The notes under the pieces are model-generated. The model made no database searches, was not told where the DNA came from, and saw nothing but the letters and a program-made list of their open reading frames with translations. A stretch of DNA of 64,000 nt, taken from assembly GCF_004799345.1 (NCBI RefSeq), contig NZ_SSMC01000002.1, forward strand, positions 868,001 to 932,000, written 5' to 3'. This stretch comes from Robertkochia marina. GTDB taxonomy: Bacteria; Bacteroidota; Bacteroidia; Flavobacteriales; Flavobacteriaceae. The position numbers and the translations under genes were made by a program. Shown here in pieces: positions 22,781 through 31,220 of the stretch (the stretch's first letter is position 1; every line of letters starts with the position of its first letter).

Positions 22781-24446
22781 GACAATCAACATAAATCTTG
22801 CAAACATCTTCTTTCACGTAGATGAAGATGCATACAGAAAGCTGCAGGGGTATCTTGAAGCGATCAAAAGATCATTTTCCGGCACCCCCGGCGGCGACGA
22901 GATCATGGCCGATATCGAGGCCAGGATCGCCGAACTCTTTAAAGAAAGGCAAAAAGACGACCGCCAGGTGATCACCGTTAAAGAGGTCGATGAGATCATT
23001 GCCATCATGGGACAACCCGAAGATTATATGGTAGATGAGGAAATTTTTTCTGATGAAGAGCCTGCCAAAGGAGCTTCCGAAGGGTATAAACAACCCAAGA
23101 AACTTTACCGTGATACCGAGAACCAATATGTTTCTGGGGTAAGTGCCGGACTGGGCCACTACCTGGGTATCGATGTGATCTGGATACGACTGCTTTTCAT
23201 TGTGACCACCGTATTTTCCGGGTTTGGAATCGTGGCCTATGTGCTATTATGGATTCTGGTTCCTGAGGCTAAGACCACAGCAGAAAAGATCGCCATGACC
23301 GGCGAACCGGTAAATATTACCAATATTGAAAAAAAGATCAAAGAAGGCTTTGATACTGTTACCGAAAAGGTAAAAAACGTAGACTACGAAAAGGTGGGAA
23401 AGTCGGTAAAGGATGGTTCCAGAGGGTTTTTCGATACTCTTGGTAGTATATTTACCGCCCTGTTCAGAGTGGTGGGTAAATTTATAGGGATCATCCTGAT
23501 CATCGTTGCAGCCGTGACCCTTATCGGGTTACTGGTAGCCCTATTTACTGCAGGTTCTGTAAATCTTTTTGGAGGACCACACTGGCAGGAACTGGTTATG
23601 ATGAATGTCGATGCGCCGCTTTGGCTGATCAGTCTGATGACCTTCTTTGTCGTAGGAATACCATTCTTTATCCTGTTTTATTTAGGGTTAAAGATCCTTA
23701 TTAACAACCTGAACTCATTAGGCAGGGTAGCACAATTCTCCCTGTTAGCCATATGGATCTTATCGCTTGCAGGGTTGATCTCACTGGGTATTCAGCAAAC
23801 CTCCCTGAGGGCTATTTCAGGGAAGGCTTCTGAGACCATAACACTTGACGTGAAGCCAACAGACACCTTGTCTATCCATGTAAAATCTGATCCGAACTTT
23901 ACCGGAAGGTTTTTTAACGACAGTGATTTCGATATAGTTTCTGTTGACGACGAGAAATATATCTACTCTGATGAAGTGGAATTTTGGATCAAAAGCTCTG
24001 ATGAGAACAATTCGTATGTAGAGATACAGAAACGAGCCAAAGGTGCCACCTATGACGATGCGTTCGACCGGGCACAAAAGGTGGTGTACAACCTGGAGAC
24101 TGAAGGTGATATGGTAAAAGTTGATGACTTCTGGACTACCGGGGTCGGTAACAAGTATCGCGAACAGGAAGTTATCGTAACGTTTTATTTAACACCCGGG
24201 ACAAGGATAAAATTTAACGCTACCTCCAGCCTGTATTTCAGAGTAAAGGGCGACAAGGGGTATACCGATTATCTGCAGGGACGTACCCAGCATATATACG
24301 AGGTAACAGAACAAGACACGGTAAAATGCCTGGATTGCGAAAGCACCCTTTCATCTGAAGAAAATTCAGAAAGTGAAGCAACAGAGGTTCCGGAAGAGGT
24401 TAATGACTCTACCGACACTGAAAACATTGAACCTGAAACCATATAA
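22773..24446 (+). CDS. pspC: PspC domain protein with multiple membrane helices
   Basis: A 557-residue protein. Residues 1-95 form a soluble N-terminal region common in Bacteroidota PspC proteins (ANIFFHVDEDAYRKLQGYL). Residues 108-172 hold the PspC domain (GVSAGLGHYLGIDVIWIRLL, then YVLLWILVPEAK). Further helices follow near 228-252, 280-300 and 318-340, and then a polar extracytoplasmic domain to the acidic C-terminus. PspC is the membrane component of phage-shock envelope stress responses. It is preceded by padR with overlapping ends and followed by a GIN-domain lipoprotein gene, a recurrent flavobacterial arrangement. Confidence 0.9.
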   Translation: MNKTININLANIFFHVDEDAYRKLQGYLEAIKRSFSGTPGGDEIMADIEARIAELFKERQKDDRQVITVKEVDEIIAIMGQPEDYMVDEEIFSDEEPAKGASEGYKQPKKLYRDTENQYVSGVSAGLGHYLGIDVIWIRLLFIVTTVFSGFGIVAYVLLWILVPEAKTTAEKIAMTGEPVNITNIEKKIKEGFDTVTEKVKNVDYEKVGKSVKDGSRGFFDTLGSIFTALFRVVGKFIGIILIIVAAVTLIGLLVALFTAGSVNLFGGPHWQELVMMNVDAPLWLISLMTFFVVGIPFFILFYLGLKILINNLNSLGRVAQFSLLAIWILSLAGLISLGIQQTSLRAISGKASETITLDVKPTDTLSIHVKSDPNFTGRFFNDSDFDIVSVDDEKYIYSDEVEFWIKSSDENNSYVEIQKRAKGATYDDAFDRAQKVVYNLETEGDMVKVDDFWTTGVGNKYREQEVIVTFYLTPGTRIKFNATSSLYFRVKGDKGYTDYLQGRTQHIYEVTEQDTVKCLDCESTLSSEENSESEATEVPEEVNDSTDTENIEPETI

Positions 24447-24500
24447 ATAAACAAACCATATCATCAATCAACCGGGCAACCGGAATCAAAATCAACAGTT

Positions 24501-25232
24501 ATGAGTACGTTAGTAAAAGTTTTAACCGCCCTGATCCTTTCTTTAACCCTCTGTTCCTGCCAAATGGACTTTATTACCGGTGGGGAAAGAGGTAACGGGA
24601 ACGTGGTTACTGCCGACCGGGTACTGGAAGGTAATTTTGACAGTGTAGAAGCCTCTGAAGGACTCGACATTATCATCAACCAAAGCAATGACCAAACCAT
24701 TACGGTAGAAGCCGATGAGAACCTTCATGACCTCATTCTTACTGAAATTAAAGGCAATACCCTTAAGATTCATTGTAAGAAAAATATCGGAAGAGCCACC
24801 TCGAAAAAAGTTTTTGTCAACCTTCCCGATATTAAAAAGCTGGAGAGTAACAGTGGTGCCGATCTATGGAGCATGGGCGTGATCAAGGCCAACACCCTGC
24901 ATTTAAAAACCTCGAGCGGGGCCGATATTGAAGTGGAGGTTGAAACCACCGACCTTTACCTGGAAACCTCCAGCGGTTCAGACATTGAGGTGACCGGAAA
25001 AACCACCAATGTAACGGCCCACGCCAGCAGTGGCAGCGATATTGATGCTGCGCAACTGGATGCTCAGAATGCCAGTGCTGAAGCCACCAGCGGAGCTGAC
25101 ATTACGGTATATTCCAGTGAAAAGATCGATATCCGATCAAATTCAGGAGGTGATGTAAGTTACCGTGGCAATCCGGCCATCGTACAAAAGCAGGGCAAGA
25201 ACCTGAATTTAAACCTTGATTTCAAGGATTAA
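24501..25232 (+). CDS. GIN-domain (DUF2807) lipoprotein
   Basis: A 243-residue putative auto-transporter adhesin head (GIN, DUF2807) protein. The N-terminus is a lipoprotein signal peptide (MSTLVKVLTALILSLTLCSC, lipidated Cys20). The body is a right-handed beta-helix-like series of short repeats: SSGADIEVEVET, SSGSDIEVTGKT, SSGSDIDAAQL and TSGADITVYSS recur about every 20 residues. It is expected on the cell envelope, probably the outer membrane. It is the last gene of the PadR-PspC operon and is followed by a strong terminator. The ligand is unknown. Confidence 0.9.
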   Translation: MSTLVKVLTALILSLTLCSCQMDFITGGERGNGNVVTADRVLEGNFDSVEASEGLDIIINQSNDQTITVEADENLHDLILTEIKGNTLKIHCKKNIGRATSKKVFVNLPDIKKLESNSGADLWSMGVIKANTLHLKTSSGADIEVEVETTDLYLETSSGSDIEVTGKTTNVTAHASSGSDIDAAQLDAQNASAEATSGADITVYSSEKIDIRSNSGGDVSYRGNPAIVQKQGKNLNLNLDFKD

Positions 25233-25266
25233 CTTCCCCATCTAACCAACCAACCATTCCATGATA

Positions 25267-25300
25267 GAAAAAGCCGCCGGGTACGCCCGGGGGCTTTTTC
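25267..25300 (+). terminator. Terminator of the PspC operon
   Basis: GAAAAAGCC (25267-25275) pairs with GGCTTTTTC (25292-25300) around an inner CCGGG/CCCGG stem. It lies 34 bp after the GIN-domain gene. Confidence 0.85.
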
Positions 25301-25340
25301 ATTTTATTGAATTCTAAGTGCATCCGATGTGTAACAGACG

Positions 25341-25393
25341 AACCACCCCGTGCACTGCGATAGCAGTGCACACCCCTCCTTACAAAGGAGGGG
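25341..25393 (-). repeat. Palindromic intergenic repeat, family A copy 3
   Basis: On the minus strand H1 is a perfect 9-bp stem (25385-25393 with 25373-25381), then H2 is a perfect 9-bp stem (25363-25371 with 25350-25358), then the tail GGGGTGGTT. The H2 sequence is unrelated to that of the other copies, yet fully paired. Confidence 0.65.
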
Positions 25394-25464
25394 ATTAATT
25401 CGAATACATGGTTGATTCTGTGGTGGACGTTTTCGAGCAGGATTGCGCTTAGTAGTACTTTCCT

Positions 25465-25518
25465 CTTCCCCCTTTTAAGGGGAAGGTGTCTTCAGCTTTG
25501 CTGAAGACGGAAGGGGTG
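25465..25518 (+). repeat. Palindromic intergenic repeat, family A copy 4
   Basis: H1 is CTTCCCC paired with GGGGAAG (25465-25485), followed by GT and H2, a perfect 9-bp stem (25488-25496 with 25500-25508, loop TTT), then the tail GGAAGGGGTG. Order and tail match copy 2. Confidence 0.65.
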
Positions 25519-25578
25519 CTCCCATTCACCTATCCAACTACCCACCTACCTGCTTACCCGTAAACCCCGTCCGACCAC

Positions 25579-25610
25579 AAAAAAAGCCCCTTCATAAGAA
25601 GAGGCTTTTT
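25579..25610 (-). terminator. Terminator after susD
   Basis: AAAAAAGCCCCTTC, loop ATAA and GAAGAGGCTTTTT form an A/T-flanked stem with a small mismatch. It lies about 37 bp past the susD stop and is nearly symmetric, so it may also act from the other side. Confidence 0.75.
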
Positions 25611-25646
25611 CCTGCTGTTTAAAACACAGCTATATAAAAGGGTTGG

Positions 25647-27062
25647 TTAGTTCGCATCCCAAAATAATTTATCGGTCAGGGTAACCGTAGGTTGTTGTCC
25701 CGGGTTTCTCAGATATTCTGTATCCGGATAATCGAAACGGGCAATATACTCACTTCCTAACTCATTGTTGGTCGGTGGCGTAAAGTCAGCATAAGCGTGA
25801 TTATATCTACGGGCATCTACCCATGCTTCAGGATGCAGGAACATAGCCACATACTTTTCCTTGAAAACCAGGTCAAGTGTCAGGCTTCCTGAACCAACAC
25901 CTACAACCGGATCCGCCAGGTATGCATCACGATCTGCAGGGTCTACCCCGATCTTATCCATACTGGCAGTAATTCCTTCAATATAGGCGTCATAAGCTCT
26001 TGCGGCATCGCCGGCTCTTAAAGCCGCTTCAGCCTCAATAAACTTAACTTCAGCATAGGTTACCACAAAGAGAGGCGAATCACTTGATGAGAAGAAACCA
26101 TCAGTAGTCAGAACAGATTCTTCAGGGGTGGTTCCATCTCCTATACGTCCTTCTCCGTTTACGGTACCTCTGTAGGTTACTCCGTCAGGAAGCGGGTCGG
26201 TAATGAGTGGTAATCTTGGATCGAATACTCCGAAGGTGGTACCATTCATGGCATCAACCACCTGCTCAGACAACCATCCACCAAGAACAAGTCCGGCATT
26301 GTTTACAGCCACCTGCCCCCATGGGTTACGCACCTGAAATTCTGAAATTTGAGCATCGTCATCATTGCTGGTATAGGCACCGTCTACGGCTGCAAGTACA
26401 GCGTTAGCATCATAACTTCCTAAACCGGATAAATGGTTCAGGTAACGCGCTTTTAAAGCATTAGCAGTTTTGGTCCAGGCCGCAATATCTCCTCCATGCA
26501 GAAAGTCGCTGTCGCCATCAACCGGCAAACCAAGGTTTTCGGTATTAAAATCAGCAATAGCCGCATCTAAAAGCGTTACGATCTCCTGGTACAAAGCTTC
26601 CTGCCCGTCATATGCCGGAGTTAAGCTCTGAAAGTTCAGGGCCTCAGAGTAAGGAATATCTCCCCAAACATCAACGGCCATACCCAGATTAAAAGCTGTG
26701 AGAGTCTTAGCGATCCCGGTATAGTGTACAGAGGATGTCTCCTCGGCAAACATTTGCAGATCAGAAATATTTGCAAGCATTCTGTAAATATTACTCCAGG
26801 CACCATCGGTATTTACACGCTCATAAATATCAATGGCACTGGCCTCGTTCGGAGAAGCCAGGTACTGGGTATAGAAAGACGTCGTAGCACCGATCCTGTA
26901 AACATTAAGACCGGAGTTATAGGTCGTATTGGCCAATAGTCCCTCCAGGGGTGGCTCAAGTGCAGCATTAGGATTTTCATTGATATCCAGGTAGTCATCA
27001 CATCCTGTGAAGATCAATGCCGCAACAAAAAGGTAAAATATATTTTTCATCATAGTTCTCAT
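25647..27062 (-). CDS. SusD/RagB-like outer-membrane nutrient-binding lipoprotein
   Basis: Surface lipoprotein that partners the SusC-like transporter and captures substrate at the outer membrane. It resembles the SusD-like 2 subgroup (CDDYLDINENPNAA after the lipobox, later FYTQYLASPN, AVDVWGDIPYSEAL and YVAMFLHPEAWVDARRYNHA). The start is placed at ATG 27062 (MRTMMKNIFYLFVAALIFTGC), directly after the susC stop; MMKN starting at 27053 is also possible, while a longer frame overlaps susC and lacks a signal peptide. The product is about 471 residues. No glycoside hydrolase or protease gene adjoins it, so the substrate (glycan or peptide) is unknown. Confidence 0.9.
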   Translation of the reverse strand: MRTMMKNIFYLFVAALIFTGCDDYLDINENPNAALEPPLEGLLANTTYNSGLNVYRIGATTSFYTQYLASPNEASAIDIYERVNTDGAWSNIYRMLANISDLQMFAEETSSVHYTGIAKTLTAFNLGMAVDVWGDIPYSEALNFQSLTPAYDGQEALYQEIVTLLDAAIADFNTENLGLPVDGDSDFLHGGDIAAWTKTANALKARYLNHLSGLGSYDANAVLAAVDGAYTSNDDDAQISEFQVRNPWGQVAVNNAGLVLGGWLSEQVVDAMNGTTFGVFDPRLPLITDPLPDGVTYRGTVNGEGRIGDGTTPEESVLTTDGFFSSSDSPLFVVTYAEVKFIEAEAALRAGDAARAYDAYIEGITASMDKIGVDPADRDAYLADPVVGVGSGSLTLDLVFKEKYVAMFLHPEAWVDARRYNHAYADFTPPTNNELGSEYIARFDYPDTEYLRNPGQQPTVTLTDKLFWDAN

Positions 27063-27063
27063 A

Positions 27064-30000
27064 TTAGAATGATAGTTTAAGAGTTGCTGCATAGGTCTTT
27101 AACCCGGGGTGAGCGGCCAAACCATTAAATCCGTTCGCATTGCCCGGATTGATCGAACTTTCAGGATCCCATCCGTTATACTCTGTCCATAAGAACAGGT
27201 TGGTTCCTGAGAGGGTGAAACTCGCACGGGTTAATCCCATTCTGTCAACAAAAGACGTTGGCAGGGCATACGAGAGGCTCAGATTCTGTAAACGCACCCA
27301 TGAGGCATCCTGAACAAAGTTCTCAGTTACCGTACGGTAATTGGCCCGGTAATAACCTCCGTTAAGCGCTTCGAATTCAGGAGTGTCTGCCTGACCTAAA
27401 TAAACTTCCTGGGTATTTGGCTGCCCGTCGGCAGTTACCCCTTCAAAAACAACCACATCATTCCTGTTCACCGTATAGTCAGCAATACCAAATGCCGCCA
27501 TAAAGTTATCCAGGTTGTTGAACTTTTCGAAACCTTGACGAATATCGAACTGGAAGCCAAGGGTAAAGTTCTTATAGCTGATAGAATTAGAAATATTCAT
27601 CATCCAATCAGGAGTAGCATTTCCAAGGATCTTCTGATCTCCGTTTCTGATCGGGAAACCATCGTCTCCGATCAACAGCGGACGATCAGCATCTAACACT
27701 AAAGGATCTTCATCCTCAGGATTTTCATAATATCTTGCATAGGAAGAACCTAAGATAGCTCCTACAGGCTGTCCTACATAGATTCCCTGAGAGGCAGAAC
27801 TTCCGGCGTATCCGAAATCACTTCCTAAGAAAATCCCGTCAGCATCATTGAAGATCTCGATCACCTCATTGTTATTGGTAGAGAAATTCACCAGGAAATT
27901 CCAGTTGAAGTCCTGTGTCTGAATCGGCGTAGCATTCAGGATCATTTCAATACCCCGGTTACGAAGCGTACCCACGTTGGTGGTATAATTGCTGTAACCT
28001 GTTGATAATGGCACGGGTAAACTAAGCAGCGACTGCTCTGCATCGGTAGTATACCAGGCAAGATCAAGTCCTAAACGATTGTCAAAGAACTTAAACTCTG
28101 TACCGATCTCAAAATCTTTAGAGATCTCAGCCTGAAGGTTCGGATCTGCTCTCAACCCGTTTCTTTGCCAACCGGTAACCTCCCCGATAGGGAACCCGGG
28201 AGCATTAGGACGGTACACATTAGAGGTTTCATAAGGTCTTGGATCCTGCCCACGTTCTGCATACGAAATACGGAACTTACCAAAGTCCATCCACTCAGGA
28301 GCATCGAACATTTCGGTAAATACTGCAGAACCACTCACTGAGTAATAGTTAAATGACCTGTTCTCCTTTGGCAAGGTAGAAGTCCAGTCATTACGATCGG
28401 TGATTGTTAAGAACAGGTAATCGTTGTAGTCTAAACTCACCTCCCCGTATAAACCGATCAACCTTCTGTTCAATTCAGCCTGGCTGGCAGTAATAATAGA
28501 GGCATTGCTAAGGTTAAAGAAGTCGTATACATCCAACTCTGAACCTCTGGTAGATACACGCTTGTAACTTTCCTGGAAAACATCAAGTCCTCCACGAACG
28601 GTTAATCCGAAACTGTCAGAAAGATCAGTTTGATAGGTCGTGATAAGGTTAGAGTTAAGATCCATGCTGTTGATGTTATTCTCTTCTACATACCCCAGAC
28701 CATTGTTACTAAAGGTAAGTTCACCTTCAATTCCTGTTGGACCCGGCGCCGTACCTACACGGTTGTCGTTGTAATAGTCAATACCAAAGCGATACTGAAC
28801 ATCCATCCCGTTAAAAGGCTGCCAGTTAAAGCCCATATTACCGATGATACGATTTACGTCATCTTCCAATTTATTGGTCTTTGCACCATAAATAGGGTTA
28901 TTACCCGAAGTAAAATTATTGTAGTAGCCCTTCATGGTTCCTGCTAACGGACCTTCGGTAAACTCGTAATCATTTACATCCTTCGCCGGTGCCCAATAGA
29001 TCAATCGCGTATTGAACAGGTCAACATCAACACGGTTACCTCCGGAGTTGATATAGTTGGCAGAAGCACTGATCTGAAAATTATCAGCTACATTGATCTT
29101 ACCATTGATCTTTGCTGAAATTCTTCCGAAATCTGCAAATGGCACAACCCCTTGCTGATAGAAGTGTCCGAGAGAAGCATAGAAATAAGCCTTCTCATTT
29201 CCTCCTGAAGCATCAAAGTGAAGATTGGTATTGTACCCGGTCTGGTAAGCATTTCTGAAGTTATTGAAAATGGTTTCAGGGTGTTCCGGATCTATAGCAC
29301 GGGCCTCTTCAATGGTAGGACCCCATGTAGGCCAGAACCCGTCTGAATATTCTCCCGCGAATCCCTGGGTATACTCTTGTTGAACCTTCGGAAACTTATT
29401 TACGTAATCAAGTCCGCTGGTGGCTACAAGGTTGAACTGAGTTCTCCCTGATTTCCCCGAACGGGTAGTAATAATGATCGCACCATTCTTTGCCCGAACT
29501 CCGTAAAGCGCAGTAGCCGCACCACCTTTAAGTACCGATACACTTTCTACATCGGTCAGGTTAAGATCTGAAGCACGGTTAGACATCCCTCTGAATCCGC
29601 CCCCACCTATGGTAAAGGTATCGTTACTGATCTGTACCCCATCTACAACAAACAGTGGTTGGTTCTCAGCATTCGGGTCGAGAGAATTCACTCCTCGAAT
29701 CACGATCCTTGAAGCCTGCCCGGGAGCTCCACCCCCTCGGGTTACCACCGCACCTGCTACCTTACCCTGTAAGGCGCTCACCACATTGGTTTCAGGAACA
29801 TTTAGAATTTGCTCGGCATCAAGCTGCTGTGAAGCATACCCCAGGGCTTTTTTATCCCTTTGAATACCAAGAGCAGTAACCACTACTTCATCAAGCGCCT
29901 GGGCGTCTGTTTGCATGGCTACATTTAAGGTTGTTCTCCCGTTTACGGCAACCTCCTGGGTTTGCATCCCTACATAAGTGAATACAAGAACATCATTGGC

Positions 30001-30183
30001 TGATGCATTGATGGAAAATTCACCATCAAAATTGGATGAGGTACCACTACTGGTCCCCTTGATCATAATAGACACTCCCGCAAGTGGAATACCTTCCTGG
30101 TCTGTAACAGTTCCTGTAACGGACTGCGCAATACCAAAGGCAAAGCACCACAACGACAGCATCGTTAGAAACAGTCTTTTCAT
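27064..30183 (-). CDS. SusC/RagA TonB-linked outer-membrane transporter
   Basis: A 1039-residue TonB-dependent transporter. After a Sec signal peptide (LWCFAFGIAQS, cleavage near 20) comes a carboxypeptidase-D-like domain (VTGTVTDQEGIPLAGVSIMI, about 21-100), a TonB-box-like LDEVVVTALG near 97-106, the plug with NVVSALQGKVAGAVV and VVDGVQISND, and a C-terminal 22-strand barrel ending in LKLSF. It moves substrates bound by SusD across the outer membrane using TonB energy. It is the first gene of the pair and starts 308 bp from the response-regulator gene. Two direct repeats upstream may be regulatory. Confidence 0.94.
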   Translation of the reverse strand: MKRLFLTMLSLWCFAFGIAQSVTGTVTDQEGIPLAGVSIMIKGTSSGTSSNFDGEFSINASANDVLVFTYVGMQTQEVAVNGRTTLNVAMQTDAQALDEVVVTALGIQRDKKALGYASQQLDAEQILNVPETNVVSALQGKVAGAVVTRGGGAPGQASRIVIRGVNSLDPNAENQPLFVVDGVQISNDTFTIGGGGFRGMSNRASDLNLTDVESVSVLKGGAATALYGVRAKNGAIIITTRSGKSGRTQFNLVATSGLDYVNKFPKVQQEYTQGFAGEYSDGFWPTWGPTIEEARAIDPEHPETIFNNFRNAYQTGYNTNLHFDASGGNEKAYFYASLGHFYQQGVVPFADFGRISAKINGKINVADNFQISASANYINSGGNRVDVDLFNTRLIYWAPAKDVNDYEFTEGPLAGTMKGYYNNFTSGNNPIYGAKTNKLEDDVNRIIGNMGFNWQPFNGMDVQYRFGIDYYNDNRVGTAPGPTGIEGELTFSNNGLGYVEENNINSMDLNSNLITTYQTDLSDSFGLTVRGGLDVFQESYKRVSTRGSELDVYDFFNLSNASIITASQAELNRRLIGLYGEVSLDYNDYLFLTITDRNDWTSTLPKENRSFNYYSVSGSAVFTEMFDAPEWMDFGKFRISYAERGQDPRPYETSNVYRPNAPGFPIGEVTGWQRNGLRADPNLQAEISKDFEIGTEFKFFDNRLGLDLAWYTTDAEQSLLSLPVPLSTGYSNYTTNVGTLRNRGIEMILNATPIQTQDFNWNFLVNFSTNNNEVIEIFNDADGIFLGSDFGYAGSSASQGIYVGQPVGAILGSSYARYYENPEDEDPLVLDADRPLLIGDDGFPIRNGDQKILGNATPDWMMNISNSISYKNFTLGFQFDIRQGFEKFNNLDNFMAAFGIADYTVNRNDVVVFEGVTADGQPNTQEVYLGQADTPEFEALNGGYYRANYRTVTENFVQDASWVRLQNLSLSYALPTSFVDRMGLTRASFTLSGTNLFLWTEYNGWDPESSINPGNANGFNGLAAHPGLKTYAATLKLSF

Positions 30184-30491
30184 ATGAATTGATTTAGTTT
30201 GTGGGAAAAAGATACGTATAATCTTACCAAAACAGCAAAAAACTGCAAATTAATACGTTTAATCTTGCTAATAACTTGTATTACATTGCTGTTTCACAGC
30301 AGGTTAAGGTGTTGATAATTTCAAGAGATACATAGATATATTCTTACAACCGTGAGGATCGTAAAGATTACGGTCGACCTCTGAACACAAGTAAAAGCTG
30401 TTAGGACTACAGGAAACCGCCGTAAAAAACGGCATAAAGCAAAAAATCCCGGCAAATGCCGGGATTCCTATAATGATAAAAACAGTAATTC
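30184..30491. promoter_or_regulatory. Upstream region of susC with a spaced direct repeat
   Basis: ATACGTATAATCTT (30212-30225) and ATACGTTTAATCTT (30253-30266) are 13/14 identical and start 41 bp apart, close to four helical turns. They precede susC (minus strand), and the first lies next to TATCTTTT, one base off the -7 consensus. The rest of the gap contains a short GCCGT/ACGGC hairpin and the response-regulator terminator. Confidence 0.45.
30441..30466 (-). terminator. Terminator after response regulator gene
   Basis: AATCCCGGC and GCCGGGATT form a perfect 9-bp stem (30445-30453 with 30458-30466), followed on the minus strand by a T tract. It ends the histidine kinase - response regulator transcript. 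Confidence 0.85.
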
Positions 30492-31214
30492 TTAATCCTT
30501 GTTGTCAGCCTCTTTTTTAACCACCAACCGGAATCCTTCGCCATGGATATTCAGGATCTCAACAAGGTCATCCATTTTGAGATATTTACGAAGCTTAGCG
30601 ATATAAACATCCATACTCCTAGAAGTGAAGTAGTTGTCATCTCTCCATATTTTGGTCAGGGCAAGCTCCCTTGGCATGAGGTCATTTTCGTGTAGTGCCA
30701 GTAAACGCAATAGTTCATTTTCTTTAGGAGACAATTTAATAGGGTCTTCTTCTTTATACGTAAGGAAACGAAGCTTTGAATTCAGATGAAAATTACCGAT
30801 CTGAAATTCAAATTGCTTACTGTCTGCCAACGACTCGGTGGATTTACGCTGCAGAATAGCCTTTATTTTAAAAAGCAGTACCTCAGAATCAAAAGGTTTG
30901 TTAAGATAATCATCGGCTCCTACCTTATACCCTTTCAAAACATCCTCCTTCATGGTCTTTGCTGTCAGAAAAATGATCGGAATGTTCTCATCTTTATCCC
31001 TGATCTCTTTAGCCAGGGTAAAGCCATCCTTATACGGCATCATGACATCGAGAATACAGAGATCGAAATTATCTTTGCGAAACTTCTCAAAGCCTTCCAT
31101 TCCGTTTTTGGCGAGGGTGACATCAAAATCATTCATTGCCAGGTAATCTTTAAGAACCACCCCAAAATTAGGGTCGTCTTCAACCAATAAGATCTTTTTA
31201 TTTACTGTTTCCAT
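30492..31214 (-). CDS. rprY: OmpR-family response regulator (RprY-like)
   Basis: A 240-residue response regulator. The receiver domain (1-120) has the acidic pocket E12-D13-D14, phosphoacceptor D56 (CILDVMMP), T84 and K106. The C-terminal winged-helix domain (about 135-232) is of the OmpR/PhoB type, with LSPKENELLRLLALHEND and the recognition segment YFTSRSMDVYIAKLRKYL. It lies 6 bp after the histidine kinase gene. The pair resembles Bacteroides RprX/RprY by length and organisation. Target genes are unknown; TTAAC direct repeats before the kinase gene are a candidate autoregulatory site. Confidence 0.92.
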   Translation of the reverse strand: METVNKKILLVEDDPNFGVVLKDYLAMNDFDVTLAKNGMEGFEKFRKDNFDLCILDVMMPYKDGFTLAKEIRDKDENIPIIFLTAKTMKEDVLKGYKVGADDYLNKPFDSEVLLFKIKAILQRKSTESLADSKQFEFQIGNFHLNSKLRFLTYKEEDPIKLSPKENELLRLLALHENDLMPRELALTKIWRDDNYFTSRSMDVYIAKLRKYLKMDDLVEILNIHGEGFRLVVKKEADNKD

Positions 31215-31220
31215 ATACGT

